Origin: Pelagibacterales bacterium SAG-MED22
Lineage (GTDB): Bacteria; Pseudomonadota; Alphaproteobacteria; Pelagibacterales; Pelagibacteraceae
Direction: 5' to 3'
NCBI GenBank assembly: GCA_014653985.1
Contig: JACWDT010000002.1
Coordinates: 62,001 to 126,000 of the forward strand
DNA: 64,000 bases
A program made the position numbers and the translations under genes. Numbering within the stretch: the stretch's first letter is position 1; each line of letters opens with the position of its first letter. Under the pieces are notes generated by a model that did not search any database, had not been told where the DNA came from, and was given only the letters and a program-made list of their open reading frames with translations. Positions 8,628 to 19,402 of this stretch are shown in pieces.

Positions 8628-9371
8628 ATGTCCGAGTCTGATTCTGCTTTGTTTAATGTTGATATAAATAACTATAACGGTCCATTAGATGTTCTTTTAG
8701 ATTTAGCAAAAGCTCAAAAAGTTGATCTTGAAGAAATATCAATAACAAAGCTGGCAGATCAATTTCATGAATATATTACAAAAGAAAAAGACTTAAATTT
8801 AGAAATAGCTTCTGAGTATTTATTAATGGCAACATGGCTTGCTTATTTAAAATCTAAGTTATTGCTACCAGGAACTCCAGAGGAAGAGTTTAAAGTTCAA
8901 GAAGTGGCAGAAAAATTAAAGTTACAACTAAAAAAATTAGAACTTATTCGTTTACTTTCTGAACAAATGCTTAAAAGAAAAAGATTAGGTCGTGAAATAA
9001 GAACAAGAGGGATGAAGGGAAATATCAGATCTATTTATAGCACTGAATATAATTTAAGTTTATTTGAACTTTTAAAAACCTATTCAACTATTATTATGAC
9101 TAAAGATTTTCAAAGGGTGAACATTCCAAAATTGCCAGTTTTTACTACTGAGGATGGAATTAAAACTATTAAAGATTTTTTTGGAAAACTAGCTGACTGG
9201 AAAAAACTCGATGAATTAATACCTGCAAATTTTAAATCTGGTTCAAGATATAAAAGAACTGGTAAAGCAGGAATTTTTGCTGGGTCCCTTGAGCTTGCTA
9301 AAGAGGGAAATCTATCAATTAAACAGGAAAAACTATTTGATGATATCTATGTAAAGGAATTAAGTGATTAA
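8628..9371 (+). CDS. scpA: Segregation and condensation protein A (kleisin)
   Basis: Kleisin subunit of the SMC-ScpAB condensin, 247 aa. The N-terminal NYNGPLDVLLDLAKAQKVDLEEISITKLADQF and the helix SEYLLMATWLAYLKSKLLLP are the ScpA signature. The C-terminal winged helix that would contact the SMC head is less conserved. scpB starts inside its last codons at 9364, so the two subunits are coupled. Confidence 0.93.
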   Translation: MSESDSALFNVDINNYNGPLDVLLDLAKAQKVDLEEISITKLADQFHEYITKEKDLNLEIASEYLLMATWLAYLKSKLLLPGTPEEEFKVQEVAEKLKLQLKKLELIRLLSEQMLKRKRLGREIRTRGMKGNIRSIYSTEYNLSLFELLKTYSTIIMTKDFQRVNIPKLPVFTTEDGIKTIKDFFGKLADWKKLDELIPANFKSGSRYKRTGKAGIFAGSLELAKEGNLSIKQEKLFDDIYVKELSD

Positions 9372-10065
9372 AAAACAAAAAATAAATAAAGATAATGTAG
9401 TCAAGTTTCCCTCAAAATTAACTGAAATTGAGAAAGAAATAGAGGGTGTAATTTTTGCTGCTGCTGAACCACTTGATGTTGATACTATTGAAAGCAAACT
9501 TTCAAAAAAATTAAATGTTTTAAAATCACTAGAAAAATTACAACAAGAGTACTCAAATCGAGGAATAAATTTAGTATGCATTAAGAATAAATGGTCTTTT
9601 AGAACATCTCCAAAATTAGCAAACCTTATGTCTCAAGAGAGAACTGTTGAAAAAAAATTATCTAGAGCTGCTGTCGAAACTTTAGCTATAATTGTTTATC
9701 ACCAACCTGTAACAAGAGCTGAAATTGAGGAGATAAGAGGTGTAGCTTTTGGAACAAATACACTTGATATTCTAATGGAGCTTAATTGGGTTAAACCTGG
9801 TGGAAGAAAAGATGTGCCTGGAAGACCTATTCAATATGTAACTACAGATGATTTTTTAAGTCACTTTAATATCCAAAAACTATCAGATCTTCCAAATATA
9901 GATGAATTAGGTGCAGCAGGTATGATTGATAGCTCTAGCGTTGATAGCGCTATTTTTGGAACAGGTAACTTTTATAAAGAAAAGCAGGAAGAAAAAAAAG
10001 AAGATATTTATTCTAATATTGATGAGATGCTGAATAGTACTCTTGATAGTGAAGAGAAAGAGTAA
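9364..10065 (+). CDS. scpB: Segregation and condensation protein B
   Basis: ScpB of the SMC complex, 233 aa, built of two winged-helix domains. Recognisable stretches are EIEGVIFAAAEPLDVDTIESKL, SRAAVETLAIIVYHQPVTRAEIEEIRGV and GRPIQYVTTDDFLSHF. The start at 9364 is GTG; no ATG lies in frame near the expected N-terminus, and the overlap with scpA (8 nt) favours this start. The C-terminal 45 residues are acidic and low complexity. Confidence 0.9.
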   Translation: MIKKQKINKDNVVKFPSKLTEIEKEIEGVIFAAAEPLDVDTIESKLSKKLNVLKSLEKLQQEYSNRGINLVCIKNKWSFRTSPKLANLMSQERTVEKKLSRAAVETLAIIVYHQPVTRAEIEEIRGVAFGTNTLDILMELNWVKPGGRKDVPGRPIQYVTTDDFLSHFNIQKLSDLPNIDELGAAGMIDSSSVDSAIFGTGNFYKEKQEEKKEDIYSNIDEMLNSTLDSEEKE

Positions 10066-10111
10066 CAAAAAAGTAACTTTTAAATTTATAATAAAAAGGT
10101 TATAAGTTTCT

Positions 10112-10312
10112 ATGAGCATAGGAATTTGGCAAATAGCAGTTGTTGTAATATTGGTAGTCTTATTATTTGGACGAGGTAAAATCTCTAGTTTAATGGGAGA
10201 TGTTGCCAAAGGTATTAAAAGCTTTAAAAAAGGTATGGCGTCAGATGTAACTGACGATACGGAGCCAAAAAATATTTCCGACGAAAATAAAGACTCCAAT
10301 AACAAAGAATAA
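10112..10312 (+). CDS. tatA: Twin-arginine translocase subunit TatA
   Basis: A 66-aa Tat translocase pore subunit. It has the N-terminal short membrane helix ([20 protein letters not shown]), the FGRGKI hinge, an amphipathic helix ([17 protein letters not shown]) and an acidic tail. It is the first gene of tatABC; a Tat substrate candidate in this window is the M48 protein at 24323. Confidence 0.92.
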   Translation: MSIGIWQIAVVVILVVLLFGRGKISSLMGDVAKGIKSFKKGMASDVTDDTEPKNISDENKDSNNKE

Positions 10313-10317
10313 CTCAC

Positions 10318-10536
10318 ATGCCTACTATTGGTTGGTTTGAGATATTGATAGTTGTTGCTATCGCTATAGTTGTTCTTGGTCCAAAAGATTTTCCAATTAT
10401 GTTAAAAAAAGCAGGTTCATGGATTGGCACTGCAAAAAGATATGTCAGCAATATTCAAAACGAGGTTTCTAATTTAGAAATCGATGATGAAAAAACTAAT
10501 AACGAAGTAAAAAAAGAAATAAAAAAAGATGAATAA
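10318..10536 (+). CDS. tatB: Twin-arginine translocase subunit TatB
   Basis: A 72-aa TatB: N-terminal helix IGWFEILIVVAIAIVVLGPKDFP with the conserved Glu and LGP hinge, then an amphipathic helix (MLKKAGSWIGTAKRYV) and a charged tail. It is much shorter than the E. coli protein, as expected of a streamlined genome. It lies 5 nt after tatA and overlaps tatC by 8 nt. Confidence 0.92.
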   Translation: MPTIGWFEILIVVAIAIVVLGPKDFPIMLKKAGSWIGTAKRYVSNIQNEVSNLEIDDEKTNNEVKKEIKKDE

Positions 10537-11299
10537 TGAGGAAAAAGACAGTGGCTTTGTTAGTCATTTAACTGAATTAAGAAAAAGGCTTATACATAGT
10601 TTTATTTTTTTATTTATATTTTTTATTTTCTGCTATTTTTTTGCTGAATATATTTATGGTTTTCTAGTAGACCCATTTGCACAAGCTGTAAAAGATGATG
10701 GTTCAGATAGAAGATTAATCTTTACTGCACTTCAAGAGACCTTTCTAACTTATTTAAAAGTATCTTTTTTTACAGCATTTTTTGTAACTTGCCCTTTTAT
10801 ATTAATGCAAATATGGAAGTTTATTGCGCCAGGTTTATATAAACATGAAAAAATTGCAATTTTACCTTACTTAATACTTACCCCAATACTTTTTTTTCTA
10901 GGTGGTATGTTGGTTTATTATTTGATCATGCCATTAGCAATTAAGTTCTTTTTATCTTTTGAGAGCACCGGTTTATCAACGAGCCTACCAATACAATTGG
11001 AAGCAAAAGTAAATGAATACTTGTCTTTAGTAATGAAATTAATTTTTGCCTTTGGAATTAGTTTTCAATTACCTGTTGTGTTAAGTCTTCTTGCAAGAAT
11101 AGGTGTTGTAGATAGCCAGTTTTTAAAAGACAGAAGAAAGTATGTTGTGGTAATAATTTTTGCTGCTGCAGCTTTGTTAACTCCTCCAGATCCAATTACA
11201 CAAATAGGATTAGCAATACCATTGTTAATTTTATATGAATTATCAATATTTTCAGTAAAATTTATAGAAAACAAAAATTTAGAAAAAACTGATGCATAA
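10529..11299 (+). CDS. tatC: Sec-independent translocase TatC
   Basis: A 256-aa polytopic membrane protein that recognises twin-arginine signal peptides. SHLTELRKRLIHS at the N-terminus, the periplasmic loop VDPFAQAV, LTYLKVSFF and the later ARIGVVDSQFLKDRRKYVVV are TatC signatures; about six membrane segments follow the expected pattern. It overlaps tatB at its start and serS at its end (8 nt each). Confidence 0.95.
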   Translation: MNNEEKDSGFVSHLTELRKRLIHSFIFLFIFFIFCYFFAEYIYGFLVDPFAQAVKDDGSDRRLIFTALQETFLTYLKVSFFTAFFVTCPFILMQIWKFIAPGLYKHEKIAILPYLILTPILFFLGGMLVYYLIMPLAIKFFLSFESTGLSTSLPIQLEAKVNEYLSLVMKLIFAFGISFQLPVVLSLLARIGVVDSQFLKDRRKYVVVIIFAAAALLTPPDPITQIGLAIPLLILYELSIFSVKFIENKNLEKTDA

Positions 11300-12551
11300 T
11301 TTAAAGGAAATTAGAAAAGATTTCCCTGGTTTTGAAAAAGCTCTAGAAAAAAGATCTATTAAAATTGATTTTAAAAAATTACAAAATTTGGACGAAGAAA
11401 ATCGAGATTTAATTCAAAAAAAAGAAGCTATTGAAAAAGAAAAAAAAGATATTTCAAAATCTAAAGACGAAACTTTATTCAAAAAATCTAAAGAGCTCAG
11501 TTTGGAATTAGATAAATTATCTGATTTACAAAAAAAAATTAAAAAAGAGTTAGATAGTTTACTCTCTAATATACCCAATATTCCTCATGCTGATGTCCCT
11601 AGCGGTAAAGATGAAAATGATAATGTAGAGATATTAAAATCAGGAAATATACCAAAATTTGATTTTAAACCTAAATCTCACTATGAGCTTGGTGAAAACC
11701 TTGGAATGTTAGATTTTGACTTAGCAACTAAAACAACAGGATCTAGATTTGTTTTTGTAAAAAACCATTTAGCATTGCTAGAACGAGCCTTATCTAACTT
11801 TATGTTGGATACACATATAAATAAAAATGGATATCAAGAAATATCACCACCTTTAATTGCATCAGATAACACAATGTATGGAACCGGACAGTTACCTAAA
11901 TTTGAAAATGATCAGTTTGAAATTAAATTCGATGAAGGATCAGATAGAAAATTTTTAATTCCTACAGCTGAAGTAATTTTAACAAACATCGTGAAAGACA
12001 AAATAGTTGATCAAAATCATCTCCCAATGAGATTTGTAGCATCAACTCCTTGCTTTAGAAAAGAAGCAGGAAGTTATGGTAAAGATACAAAAGGTATGAT
12101 TAGACAGCATCAGTTTTATAAAGTTGAACTAGTAAGCATTGTCGAAAAAGAAAATTGTTTAGAAGAGTTAGAAAGAATGACAAATTGTGCAACTGACATT
12201 CTTGATAAATTGGAACTTCCTTACAGAAAAGTTATTTTATGTTCTGGTGATATGGGTTTTAGTGCTGAAAAAACCTATGATATTGAAGTTTGGCTGCCAT
12301 CAGAAAACAAGTTTCGTGAAATTTCATCATGCTCATCTTGTTCAACATTTCAGGCTCAAAGAATGAAAACTAGATATAAAAACAAAAATAAAGAAACAGT
12401 CTTTGTTGGAACTTTAAATGGAAGCGGTCTTGCCATTGGTAGGACTTTAATAGCAGTATTAGAAAATTATCAGCAAAAAGATGGTTCGATCGTTGTTCCT
12501 AAAGTTCTTAGAGAATATATGAATAATTTAGAATTAATTTCACAGAAATAA
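11292..12551 (+). CDS. serS: Seryl-tRNA synthetase
   Basis: Class II synthetase, 419 aa. It has an N-terminal coiled-coil arm (residues about 30-100, very Lys/Glu-rich), then the catalytic core with FVASTPCFRKEAGSYGKDTKGMIRQHQFYKVEL (motif 2) and GSGLAIGRTLIAVLENYQ (motif 3). It charges tRNA-Ser; one cognate, tRNA-Ser(UGA), is also in this window. The start overlaps tatC. Confidence 0.96.
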   Translation: MHNLKEIRKDFPGFEKALEKRSIKIDFKKLQNLDEENRDLIQKKEAIEKEKKDISKSKDETLFKKSKELSLELDKLSDLQKKIKKELDSLLSNIPNIPHADVPSGKDENDNVEILKSGNIPKFDFKPKSHYELGENLGMLDFDLATKTTGSRFVFVKNHLALLERALSNFMLDTHINKNGYQEISPPLIASDNTMYGTGQLPKFENDQFEIKFDEGSDRKFLIPTAEVILTNIVKDKIVDQNHLPMRFVASTPCFRKEAGSYGKDTKGMIRQHQFYKVELVSIVEKENCLEELERMTNCATDILDKLELPYRKVILCSGDMGFSAEKTYDIEVWLPSENKFREISSCSSCSTFQAQRMKTRYKNKNKETVFVGTLNGSGLAIGRTLIAVLENYQQKDGSIVVPKVLREYMNNLELISQK

Positions 12552-12606
12552 AGTTGTTTTAGAGATACAGATAGTATAAATATTCACCATACTTAAAAGG
12601 AGAATT

Positions 12607-12894
12607 ATGGAAGGTTCAGGAATAGGACAATTTATACCGTTAATTTTAATATTTGTTATTTTTTATTTTTTCTTAATTAGACCTCAACAAAAAAAAGTAA
12701 AAGAACATAAAGCTATGGTTGAAAACCTTAAAAGAGGCGACAAAGTTATTACCTCAGGTGGTATCACTGGTACGGTTGAGAGACTTATAGATAATGACAA
12801 GGTAGAAGTAGAAATAGCTGAAAATATTAAAGTTGAAGTTGTAAAAGCTACTGGTATTCAAAGTCTTCAAAATACTCAAGAAGTTAAAAAATAA
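12607..12894 (+). CDS. yajC: Preprotein translocase accessory subunit YajC
   Basis: A 95-aa inner-membrane protein associated with SecDF. One membrane helix (FIPLILIFVIFYFFLIRPQQKKVKEH) is followed by a small domain, LKRGDKVITSGGITGTVERL. A clear Shine-Dalgarno site (AAAAGGAG) lies before the start, unusual among the mostly coupled genes here, so a new transcript or translation unit probably begins at yajC-secD-secF. Confidence 0.94.
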   Translation: MEGSGIGQFIPLILIFVIFYFFLIRPQQKKVKEHKAMVENLKRGDKVITSGGITGTVERLIDNDKVEVEIAENIKVEVVKATGIQSLQNTQEVKK

Positions 12895-12908
12895 ACAATT
12901 TTAGATAA

Positions 12909-14462
12909 GTGCTTTATTTTTCTAAGTTAAGAATTGTTTTTATAACTATTTTTTCTTTATTATTTGTTCTAATCGCTTCATCAAATTTGTTTAAGTTTGA
13001 TGATAGTTTTTTTGATAAGAAAATAAATTTAGGTTTAGATCTTCAGGGTGGCTCTTACTTATTACTTGAAATTGATAACGAGCCCGTAATAGAACAAAAA
13101 TTACAAAATTTAACAACTACAATTAGAAATTTTTTCAAAGACAAAGACATTAGAATAAATAATATAAAAATAGATAAACAAAATATTTTTTTTAATGTTT
13201 CAGACGAAAATAAGCAACAAGTCATAGAAATTTTTGAAGATGAAAATAGTGAAATTAATCCTTATTATCCAAGATTTAAATCACATCAGTTAGAAATTGA
13301 AGATACTGGCCTCAACTTAAAGATTAATTTTTCGCGACAAGGTCTTATAAATCTAAAAACCTCTTCTCAAGATCAAGCTATTGAAATTGTAAGAAGAAGA
13401 GTTGATGAAGTGGGAACTAATGAACCTAATATTCTCAAAAGAGGTAACAGCCGGATTTTGGTAGAACTTCCGGGTTTAGACGATCCTATGAGAGTTAAAT
13501 CTCTTTTAGGTAAAACTGCAAATCTCACATTTAGATTTGTTACGCAAAACGAGGACGACAGATTTGGTGTTGAAAAATTAGAATTTGAGGATGGAACTCA
13601 AGAAGCAGTAGTTAGTAAGAGGATTATAATTAGCGGTGAAAACCTACTTGATGCACAGCCCAAGATGGATACACAAAATAATCAAACAATTGTTTCTTTT
13701 ACTTTAGACAGAGTAGGAGCCAAAAGATTTGGTAAAGCAACCTCAACAGGTATAGGAAAACAATTAGCTATAGTCTTAGATGGAAAAATAATAAGTGCTC
13801 CAGTAGTAAGAGATACTATTGCAAGTGGTGCTGGACAAATTAGTGGAGGATTTACTTTTCAATCAGCAACTGATCTAGCTTTATTGTTAAGATCAGGTGC
13901 ATTACCAGCTCCTTTAGAAATAATTGAAGAAAGAACAGTTGGTCCTGACCTTGGTCAAGACTCAATAAATGCTGGTATGATTGCTTTATCAATTGGTTTT
14001 TTGTTAGTGATTATCTTTATGTTTGTTAAGTACAGATTTTTTGGTTTAATAACAAACGTTACTCTAATAATAAATTTATTTATACTTTTAGGTGTGCTTA
14101 CTCTATTTGAAGCAACCTTAACCTTACCAGGTATTGCAGGAATAATTTTGACTGTTGGTATGGCTGTTGATGCAAATGTTTTGATTTTTGAAAGAATTAA
14201 AGAAGAGCTTAAAGACGAAACTAATAATATTTTAGCATTTGATGGTGGCTATACTAAATCTAGAACTGCAATAATTGATGCCAATATTACAACTTTATTA
14301 GCTGCAGTAATTCTGTTTTTTATGGGATCAGGACCAGTTAAAGGTTTTGCTGTAACTTTAGGTGTTGGAATATTTACAACACTATTTTCAGTCTATTTTA
14401 TCGCCAGATTATTCACCAGTCTTTATGTGACTAAAAACAAAAATAGTGGGAAGTTGATCTAA
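12909..14462 (+). CDS. secD: Protein translocase subunit SecD
   Basis: RND-type Sec export subunit, 517 aa. It has an N-terminal membrane helix, KINLGLDLQGGSYLLLEID, a large periplasmic region, and the C-terminal membrane bundle with GIILTVGMAVDANVLIFERIKEEL. The annotated start is a GTG 14 nt after yajC. The last base of the stop codon is the first base of the secF ATG (TAATG), so secD and secF are coupled. Confidence 0.95.
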   Translation: MLYFSKLRIVFITIFSLLFVLIASSNLFKFDDSFFDKKINLGLDLQGGSYLLLEIDNEPVIEQKLQNLTTTIRNFFKDKDIRINNIKIDKQNIFFNVSDENKQQVIEIFEDENSEINPYYPRFKSHQLEIEDTGLNLKINFSRQGLINLKTSSQDQAIEIVRRRVDEVGTNEPNILKRGNSRILVELPGLDDPMRVKSLLGKTANLTFRFVTQNEDDRFGVEKLEFEDGTQEAVVSKRIIISGENLLDAQPKMDTQNNQTIVSFTLDRVGAKRFGKATSTGIGKQLAIVLDGKIISAPVVRDTIASGAGQISGGFTFQSATDLALLLRSGALPAPLEIIEERTVGPDLGQDSINAGMIALSIGFLLVIIFMFVKYRFFGLITNVTLIINLFILLGVLTLFEATLTLPGIAGIILTVGMAVDANVLIFERIKEELKDETNNILAFDGGYTKSRTAIIDANITTLLAAVILFFMGSGPVKGFAVTLGVGIFTTLFSVYFIARLFTSLYVTKNKNSGKLI

Positions 14463-15352
14463 TGATTGCATTTAACAAATATTATAATCATTTTAATGTC
14501 TTATCTGGTGCCTTAATTATTATTTCGTTACTGTTACTTATATTTAAGGGTCTTAATTTTGGTATTGATTTTAAAGGTGGAACGTTAATCGAATTAAGAT
14601 CTAACGATACAAAAATAAATGTAAGCTCACTTCGTGATAAATTTAGTCAAATGAACCTAGGTGATGTCTCAGTTAAAAAATTTGGATCTGATAATGATTT
14701 TTTAATTAAATTTGAAAATAAAGATAATAAGAAAAATATAATTGAGGAGATAAAGGTAAATCTTGATAAGTCATTTGGTAATAGCTATGATTTTAGAAGA
14801 GTTGAAAATGTAGGACCAAAAGTAAGTGCCGAATTATTAAAATCTGGTGTAATAGCGATTTCTTTATCACTTGCAATAATGCTTATTTATATTTGGGTTA
14901 GATTTGAATGGCAGTTTAGTCTTGGAGCTATTTTAGCTCTATTTCATGACGTTATTGTTACGCTTGGTGTATTTTCATTATTTAGTCTAGAGATCAACTT
15001 ATCAATTATTGCTGCGGTGTTGACTATTGTAGGTTATTCAATGAATGACACTGTTGTAATATTTGATCGTGTAAGAGAAAATTTAAGAAAATATTCAGAT
15101 ATTAAGATATTTGAACTAACTAATATTTCAATTAATGAAACTTTATCTAGAACAATAATTACTTCTGCAACAACTTTACTTGCATTACTTGCAATTTATT
15201 TTTTTGGTGGTGAAATCTTAAAAGGATTTTCACTAGCTATGATTTTAGGAGTTGTTTTTGGAACTTATTCATCAATTTACATAGCCAATACTGTATTGGT
15301 AAGATTAAGAGTTTCTCAAAAAACTGTCTTAAGAGAAGACGATAGTAAATAA
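14462..15352 (+). CDS. secF: Protein translocase subunit SecF
   Basis: A 296-aa partner of SecD. Diagnostic stretches are GLNFGIDFKGGTLIELR near the N-terminus, FRRVENVGPKVSAEL, and the membrane motif LTIVGYSMNDTVVIFDRVRENLR. It uses proton motive force to help pull secreted proteins across the membrane. It ends 1 nt before a convergent gene, with no visible terminator. Confidence 0.95.
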   Translation: MIAFNKYYNHFNVLSGALIIISLLLLIFKGLNFGIDFKGGTLIELRSNDTKINVSSLRDKFSQMNLGDVSVKKFGSDNDFLIKFENKDNKKNIIEEIKVNLDKSFGNSYDFRRVENVGPKVSAELLKSGVIAISLSLAIMLIYIWVRFEWQFSLGAILALFHDVIVTLGVFSLFSLEINLSIIAAVLTIVGYSMNDTVVIFDRVRENLRKYSDIKIFELTNISINETLSRTIITSATTLLALLAIYFFGGEILKGFSLAMILGVVFGTYSSIYIANTVLVRLRVSQKTVLREDDSK

Positions 15353-15353
15353 A

Positions 15354-15956
15354 TTAATAAATATTTTGTGCAGCTACCATCGTAAGTAACATTGGTAGAG
15401 AAAGAAGAGTATTTGTTCTAGAGAACAGCATTGCTGTTTTTGCAGATTTTGCTTTTGTTTCAGGATCGGTCTCAACAATTCCTAAGGCTCTCTTTTGATT
15501 TGGCCATATTACAAACCAAACGTTAAAAGCCATTATTATACCTAACCACATGCCAATTCCTATTGCAGTATGTTTTGGTATCCCAGAGCCAATACTAAAA
15601 GTCATTGCATCATGCAGATAACCATTTAACCAAGCTAGAATTAAACCTGATAAAACAGTAAAAGCTGCAGCCCATCTAAAATAAAATAAAGCTGCTGGAG
15701 CAATTACTTTTCCAATTGCTGGCTTTTGTTCATCTGGAATTTTAGTCATGTTTGGAATTTGAACAAAATTGAAATACCAAAGTAATCCAATCCACATTAT
15801 TGCAACAAGGACATGTATATATCTAAATAACCAACTCCAAAACAATGTATCAAAAGCAATACCTTCATTTTGGAAGAACATTCCAACAAACAAAATTATA
15901 GCTAAAGCTAAAGACGCATGAACTGTTTTTGATAAAGAAGATAATAAATTACTCAT
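15354..15956 (-). CDS. PuuD-like integral membrane protein (urate oxidase N-terminal domain family)
   Basis: A 200-aa protein with about five membrane helices. FRYIHVLVAIMWIGLLWYFNFVQIPNM, RWAAAFTVLSGLILAW and GMWLGIIMAFNVWFVIWPNQKRAL match the membrane domain found at the N-terminus of PuuD-type urate hydroxylases. The C-terminal cytochrome c part of PuuD is absent. Several His/Trp residues in the helices suggest haem or quinone contacts, but no purine genes are nearby, so a urate role is doubtful; it may be a general redox membrane protein. Confidence 0.75.
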   Translation of the reverse strand: MSNLLSSLSKTVHASLALAIILFVGMFFQNEGIAFDTLFWSWLFRYIHVLVAIMWIGLLWYFNFVQIPNMTKIPDEQKPAIGKVIAPAALFYFRWAAAFTVLSGLILAWLNGYLHDAMTFSIGSGIPKHTAIGIGMWLGIIMAFNVWFVIWPNQKRALGIVETDPETKAKSAKTAMLFSRTNTLLSLPMLLTMVAAQNIY

Positions 15957-16005
15957 GATTCTTAAAACTATACACTAAAATTAGATTATTTTTAAGTTTT
16001 TATAT

Positions 16006-18858
16006 TTAATTTAATAAGGGTTTTAAAAATTGACCAGTATAACTCTCTTTAATTTTGGTAACTTCTTCAGGTTTACCCTCTGCGATAATTTTTCCTCCCT
16101 TTACACCACCTTCAGGACCCATATCAACAATATAATCAGCTGTTTTTATAACATCTAAATTATGTTCAATTACAATAACTGTGTTACCAAGTTTTACAAA
16201 TGTGTGAAGAATTTCTAAAAGTTTTTTAATATCATGTTGATGTAAACCAGTTGTTGGTTCATCTAAAATATACATTGTTCGTCCTGTAGATCTTTTTGAT
16301 AACTCTTTAGCAAGTTTAATTCTTTGAGCCTCACCACCCGAAAGGGTTGTTGCTTGCTGACCAATTTTTATATAGCCCAATCCAACTTTTTTTAATGTTA
16401 ATAATTTTGTTTTAATATTTGATATATTTTCAAAATATTCGCAACCTTCATCAACAGACATATCCAAAACATCAGCAATACTTTTACCTTTAAATTTTAT
16501 CTCTAAAGTTTCTCTATTATATCTCGTACCTTTACATTCATCACATTGAATATAAACATCTGGTAAAAAGTGCATTTCATAAGTAATCACACCATCACCC
16601 TCACAAGCCTCACATCTACCACCTTTAACATTAAACGAAAAACGCCCTGGTTTATAACCTCGAGTTTTAGATTCTGGCAAACTTGTAAACCAATCTCTTA
16701 TTGGACCAAATGCACCTGTATATGTAGCAGGATTAGATCTTGGTGTTCTTCCAATGGGTGATTGGTCTATATCAATAATTTTATCAATTAATTCAACACC
16801 TTTGTAACCTTTAAAAGCTTTTGGAGCTTTTTTAGCCTTATTATTAAGCGTTAAATTCAAAGCATGGAATAGTGTTTGTAATATTAGTGTAGATTTTCCA
16901 CTTCCCGATACACCAGTAACGCAAGTGAAAGTTCCTGTAGGAATTTTAAGATTAACATTGTTTAAATTATTTCCTGTTGCACCATTGATTTCAACAAACC
17001 TTCCATTTTTAGCTAAACGTCTTGTATTTGGAATGTCAATTTTCTTTTTATTTGCAAGATATTGTCCAGTGATACTATTCTTATCTTTTTTAATCTCATC
17101 ATATGTGCCCTGGGACGATATTTGACCACCATTAGTACCTGCCTCTGGACCTAAGTCTATAATATGATCTGCATTCTCCATAGTCTCAGTATCGTGCTCA
17201 ACTACTATTACAGTATTTCCAAGATCTCTTAATCTTTTAAGTGCATTGATAAGTTTAACATTATCTTTTTGATGCAAACCAATCGATGGTTCGTCCAACA
17301 CATAAAGAACACCAGTTAAACCAGAACCTATTTGAGAGGCTAATCTTATTCGTTGAGCCTCACCACCAGATAATGTTCCAGACTCTCTAGATAGGGTTAA
17401 ATAATCCAAGCCTACATTTAATAAAAAATTTAATCTTTCATTTATTTCCTTTAATACATGCTCAGCAATTTTAAATTGTCTTTTGTCTATATGATTTACT
17501 AAATCTTTAAACCACTCAGCAGCATCAAATATTGATTTCTTTGTCACTTCGCTAATATTTAGATTGTTAATTTTTACACATAATGCCTCTTCCTTTAAAC
17601 GATCTCCATTACATGCTTCGCAGGCAGTATCAGATTGATACTCTGCAATAGCTTCTCTTTTCCATTCACTATCAGACTCTAAAAATCTTCTTTCAAGGTT
17701 GTTAATGACACCTTCAAACGTTTTTTTATAAGAATATTTTTCGTAACCATCGTCATAATTAAACTTAATTTCATCCTCGTCTGATCCATAAAGAACAATA
17801 TCTTTTATTTTTTTTGGTAGTTTTTTCCATTTTTCATCTAAAGAAAAACCATAATGTTTAGCTAGTGATGATAGTGTTTGAGCATAATATAAAGTTGTAG
17901 ATTTTGACCAAGGTTCAATAGCACCATCAGCAAGACTTTTTCTTTCATCTGGTACAACAAGATTAGGATCCACATTTAACTTCATACCAATACCTTCACA
18001 CTCTTCACAGGCTCCGTAAGGACTATTAAATGAGAATAATCTTGGTTCTATTTCTTCAATTGTAAATCCACTTTCTGGACACGCAAATTTTGTTGAATAA
18101 ATTAATTTCTCTACTTTTCTGTGTTTTTGAGGCAAAGTCTCATCTTCATATTCAACAAAAACTAATCCGTTTGCAAGATTAACAGCTGTTTCAATACTTT
18201 CGGCTAGTCTATTTCCTAGCTTTGAGTTTAAAACAATTCTATCAACCAAAACTGAAATATCGTGTTTAAGTTTTTTGTCTAAATTTGGAGATTTTTCTAT
18301 ATCGTATAAGACATTATCAATCTTAATTTTTCTAAAACCTCTTCTTTTGTAACTTAAAATATCTTTTCTATATTCACCTTTACGACCTCTAACTACAGGA
18401 GCGTATATGTAAATTGTAGATTTTTTAGGTAGTTTTTTAATTAAATCAACTATTTGAGTTATCGTTTGTGAAGTTATTGGTTTACCAGTAAATGGTGAAT
18501 AGGGAATACCAGCTCTTGCATAGAGTACCCTCATGTAATCATAAATTTCAGTAACTGTTGCAACCGTAGATCTTGGGTTTTTTGAAGTATTTTTTTGTTC
18601 AATTGCAATCGCTGGACTTAATCCTTCAATAAGATCAACATTTGGCTTTTTCATTTTATCCAAAAACTGTCTTGCATATGCAGATAAACTTTCAACGTAT
18701 CTTCGTTGTCCCTCGGCATAAATAGTATCGAATGCTAAAGATGATTTTCCTGAACCAGAGAGACCTGTAATTACCACAAATTTATCTTTAGGAATCTCTA
18801 CAGAAACATTCTTCAAATTATGTTCTTTAGCACCCTTAATAACTATCTTTTTCATCAT
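16006..18858 (-). CDS. uvrA: Excinuclease ABC subunit A
   Basis: Damage-recognition ATPase of nucleotide excision repair, 950 aa. It has two ABC modules: Walker A sites [14 protein letters not shown] and [10 protein letters not shown], and two signatures, [12 protein letters not shown] and [12 protein letters not shown]. Zinc-finger pairs are CEECEG, CEACNG, CEACEG and CDECKG. The first zinc module has CPESGF in place of a CxxC. It is divergent from ssb across 89 nt, and I found no alphaproteobacterial LexA box (GTTC-N7-GTTC) there. Confidence 0.97.
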   Translation of the reverse strand: MMKKIVIKGAKEHNLKNVSVEIPKDKFVVITGLSGSGKSSLAFDTIYAEGQRRYVESLSAYARQFLDKMKKPNVDLIEGLSPAIAIEQKNTSKNPRSTVATVTEIYDYMRVLYARAGIPYSPFTGKPITSQTITQIVDLIKKLPKKSTIYIYAPVVRGRKGEYRKDILSYKRRGFRKIKIDNVLYDIEKSPNLDKKLKHDISVLVDRIVLNSKLGNRLAESIETAVNLANGLVFVEYEDETLPQKHRKVEKLIYSTKFACPESGFTIEEIEPRLFSFNSPYGACEECEGIGMKLNVDPNLVVPDERKSLADGAIEPWSKSTTLYYAQTLSSLAKHYGFSLDEKWKKLPKKIKDIVLYGSDEDEIKFNYDDGYEKYSYKKTFEGVINNLERRFLESDSEWKREAIAEYQSDTACEACNGDRLKEEALCVKINNLNISEVTKKSIFDAAEWFKDLVNHIDKRQFKIAEHVLKEINERLNFLLNVGLDYLTLSRESGTLSGGEAQRIRLASQIGSGLTGVLYVLDEPSIGLHQKDNVKLINALKRLRDLGNTVIVVEHDTETMENADHIIDLGPEAGTNGGQISSQGTYDEIKKDKNSITGQYLANKKKIDIPNTRRLAKNGRFVEINGATGNNLNNVNLKIPTGTFTCVTGVSGSGKSTLILQTLFHALNLTLNNKAKKAPKAFKGYKGVELIDKIIDIDQSPIGRTPRSNPATYTGAFGPIRDWFTSLPESKTRGYKPGRFSFNVKGGRCEACEGDGVITYEMHFLPDVYIQCDECKGTRYNRETLEIKFKGKSIADVLDMSVDEGCEYFENISNIKTKLLTLKKVGLGYIKIGQQATTLSGGEAQRIKLAKELSKRSTGRTMYILDEPTTGLHQHDIKKLLEILHTFVKLGNTVIVIEHNLDVIKTADYIVDMGPEGGVKGGKIIAEGKPEEVTKIKESYTGQFLKPLLN

Positions 18859-18947
18859 AATTTTTGTTGCTTTGAATTAATAAAATTAATATTCAGAAGA
18901 ATTGTGGTATAAATCTAATTAATTAAATAAACAAATATAAAAATATT

Positions 18948-19397
18948 ATGGCTGGAAGTTTAAATAAAGTGTTATTAATTGGTCGTTTGGGCGCAGATCC
19001 AGAAATTAAACAAATGGTAAATGGCAAGAGTGTAGCTAGATTAAGCCTAGCAACAAGTCAATCTTGGAAAGATAAAAATACTGGAGAAAAAAAAGAAAAA
19101 ACTGAATGGCACCGTATAGTTGTATTTAATGAAGGTTTAGTAAATGTTGTTCAACAGTATCTTAAGAAAGGTGCTCAAATTTATGTTGAGGGTCAAATAA
19201 CAACAAGAAAATGGAAAGATGAACAATCTGGTCAGGATAAATATTCTACTGAAGTTGTTATTCAAGGATATAATTCTTCGTTAACAATGTTGGGTGGTGG
19301 TAATGGGGGTGGCATTCAAAATGATCCTAATCCACAAAATAATATAGAGGACTCTTCTCAAATATCTAACGACATGGATGATGAAATTCCCTTTTAG
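18948..19397 (+). CDS. ssb: Single-stranded DNA-binding protein
   Basis: A 149-aa SSB. The OB-fold domain (residues 1 to about 110) starts with [20 protein letters not shown] and contains [11 protein letters not shown] and [12 protein letters not shown] Gly/Asn-rich linker leads to the acidic protein-interaction tip DDEIPF. uvrA/ssb followed by gyrA is a common alphaproteobacterial order; gyrA starts 5 nt downstream. Confidence 0.96.
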   Translation: MAGSLNKVLLIGRLGADPEIKQMVNGKSVARLSLATSQSWKDKNTGEKKEKTEWHRIVVFNEGLVNVVQQYLKKGAQIYVEGQITTRKWKDEQSGQDKYSTEVVIQGYNSSLTMLGGGNGGGIQNDPNPQNNIEDSSQISNDMDDEIPF

Positions 19398-19402
19398 TTT
19401 CT

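Noticed and set aside
9907-10317. 136-aa antisense ORF opposite scpB/tatA
   Set aside because: It is the shadow of two well-supported genes and shows no family pattern of its own; the same applies to the other short antisense ORFs in the track.
18859-18947. LexA/SOS box between uvrA and ssb
   Set aside because: No GTTC-N7-GTTC or GAAC-N7-GAAC pattern; only AT-rich imperfect symmetry.
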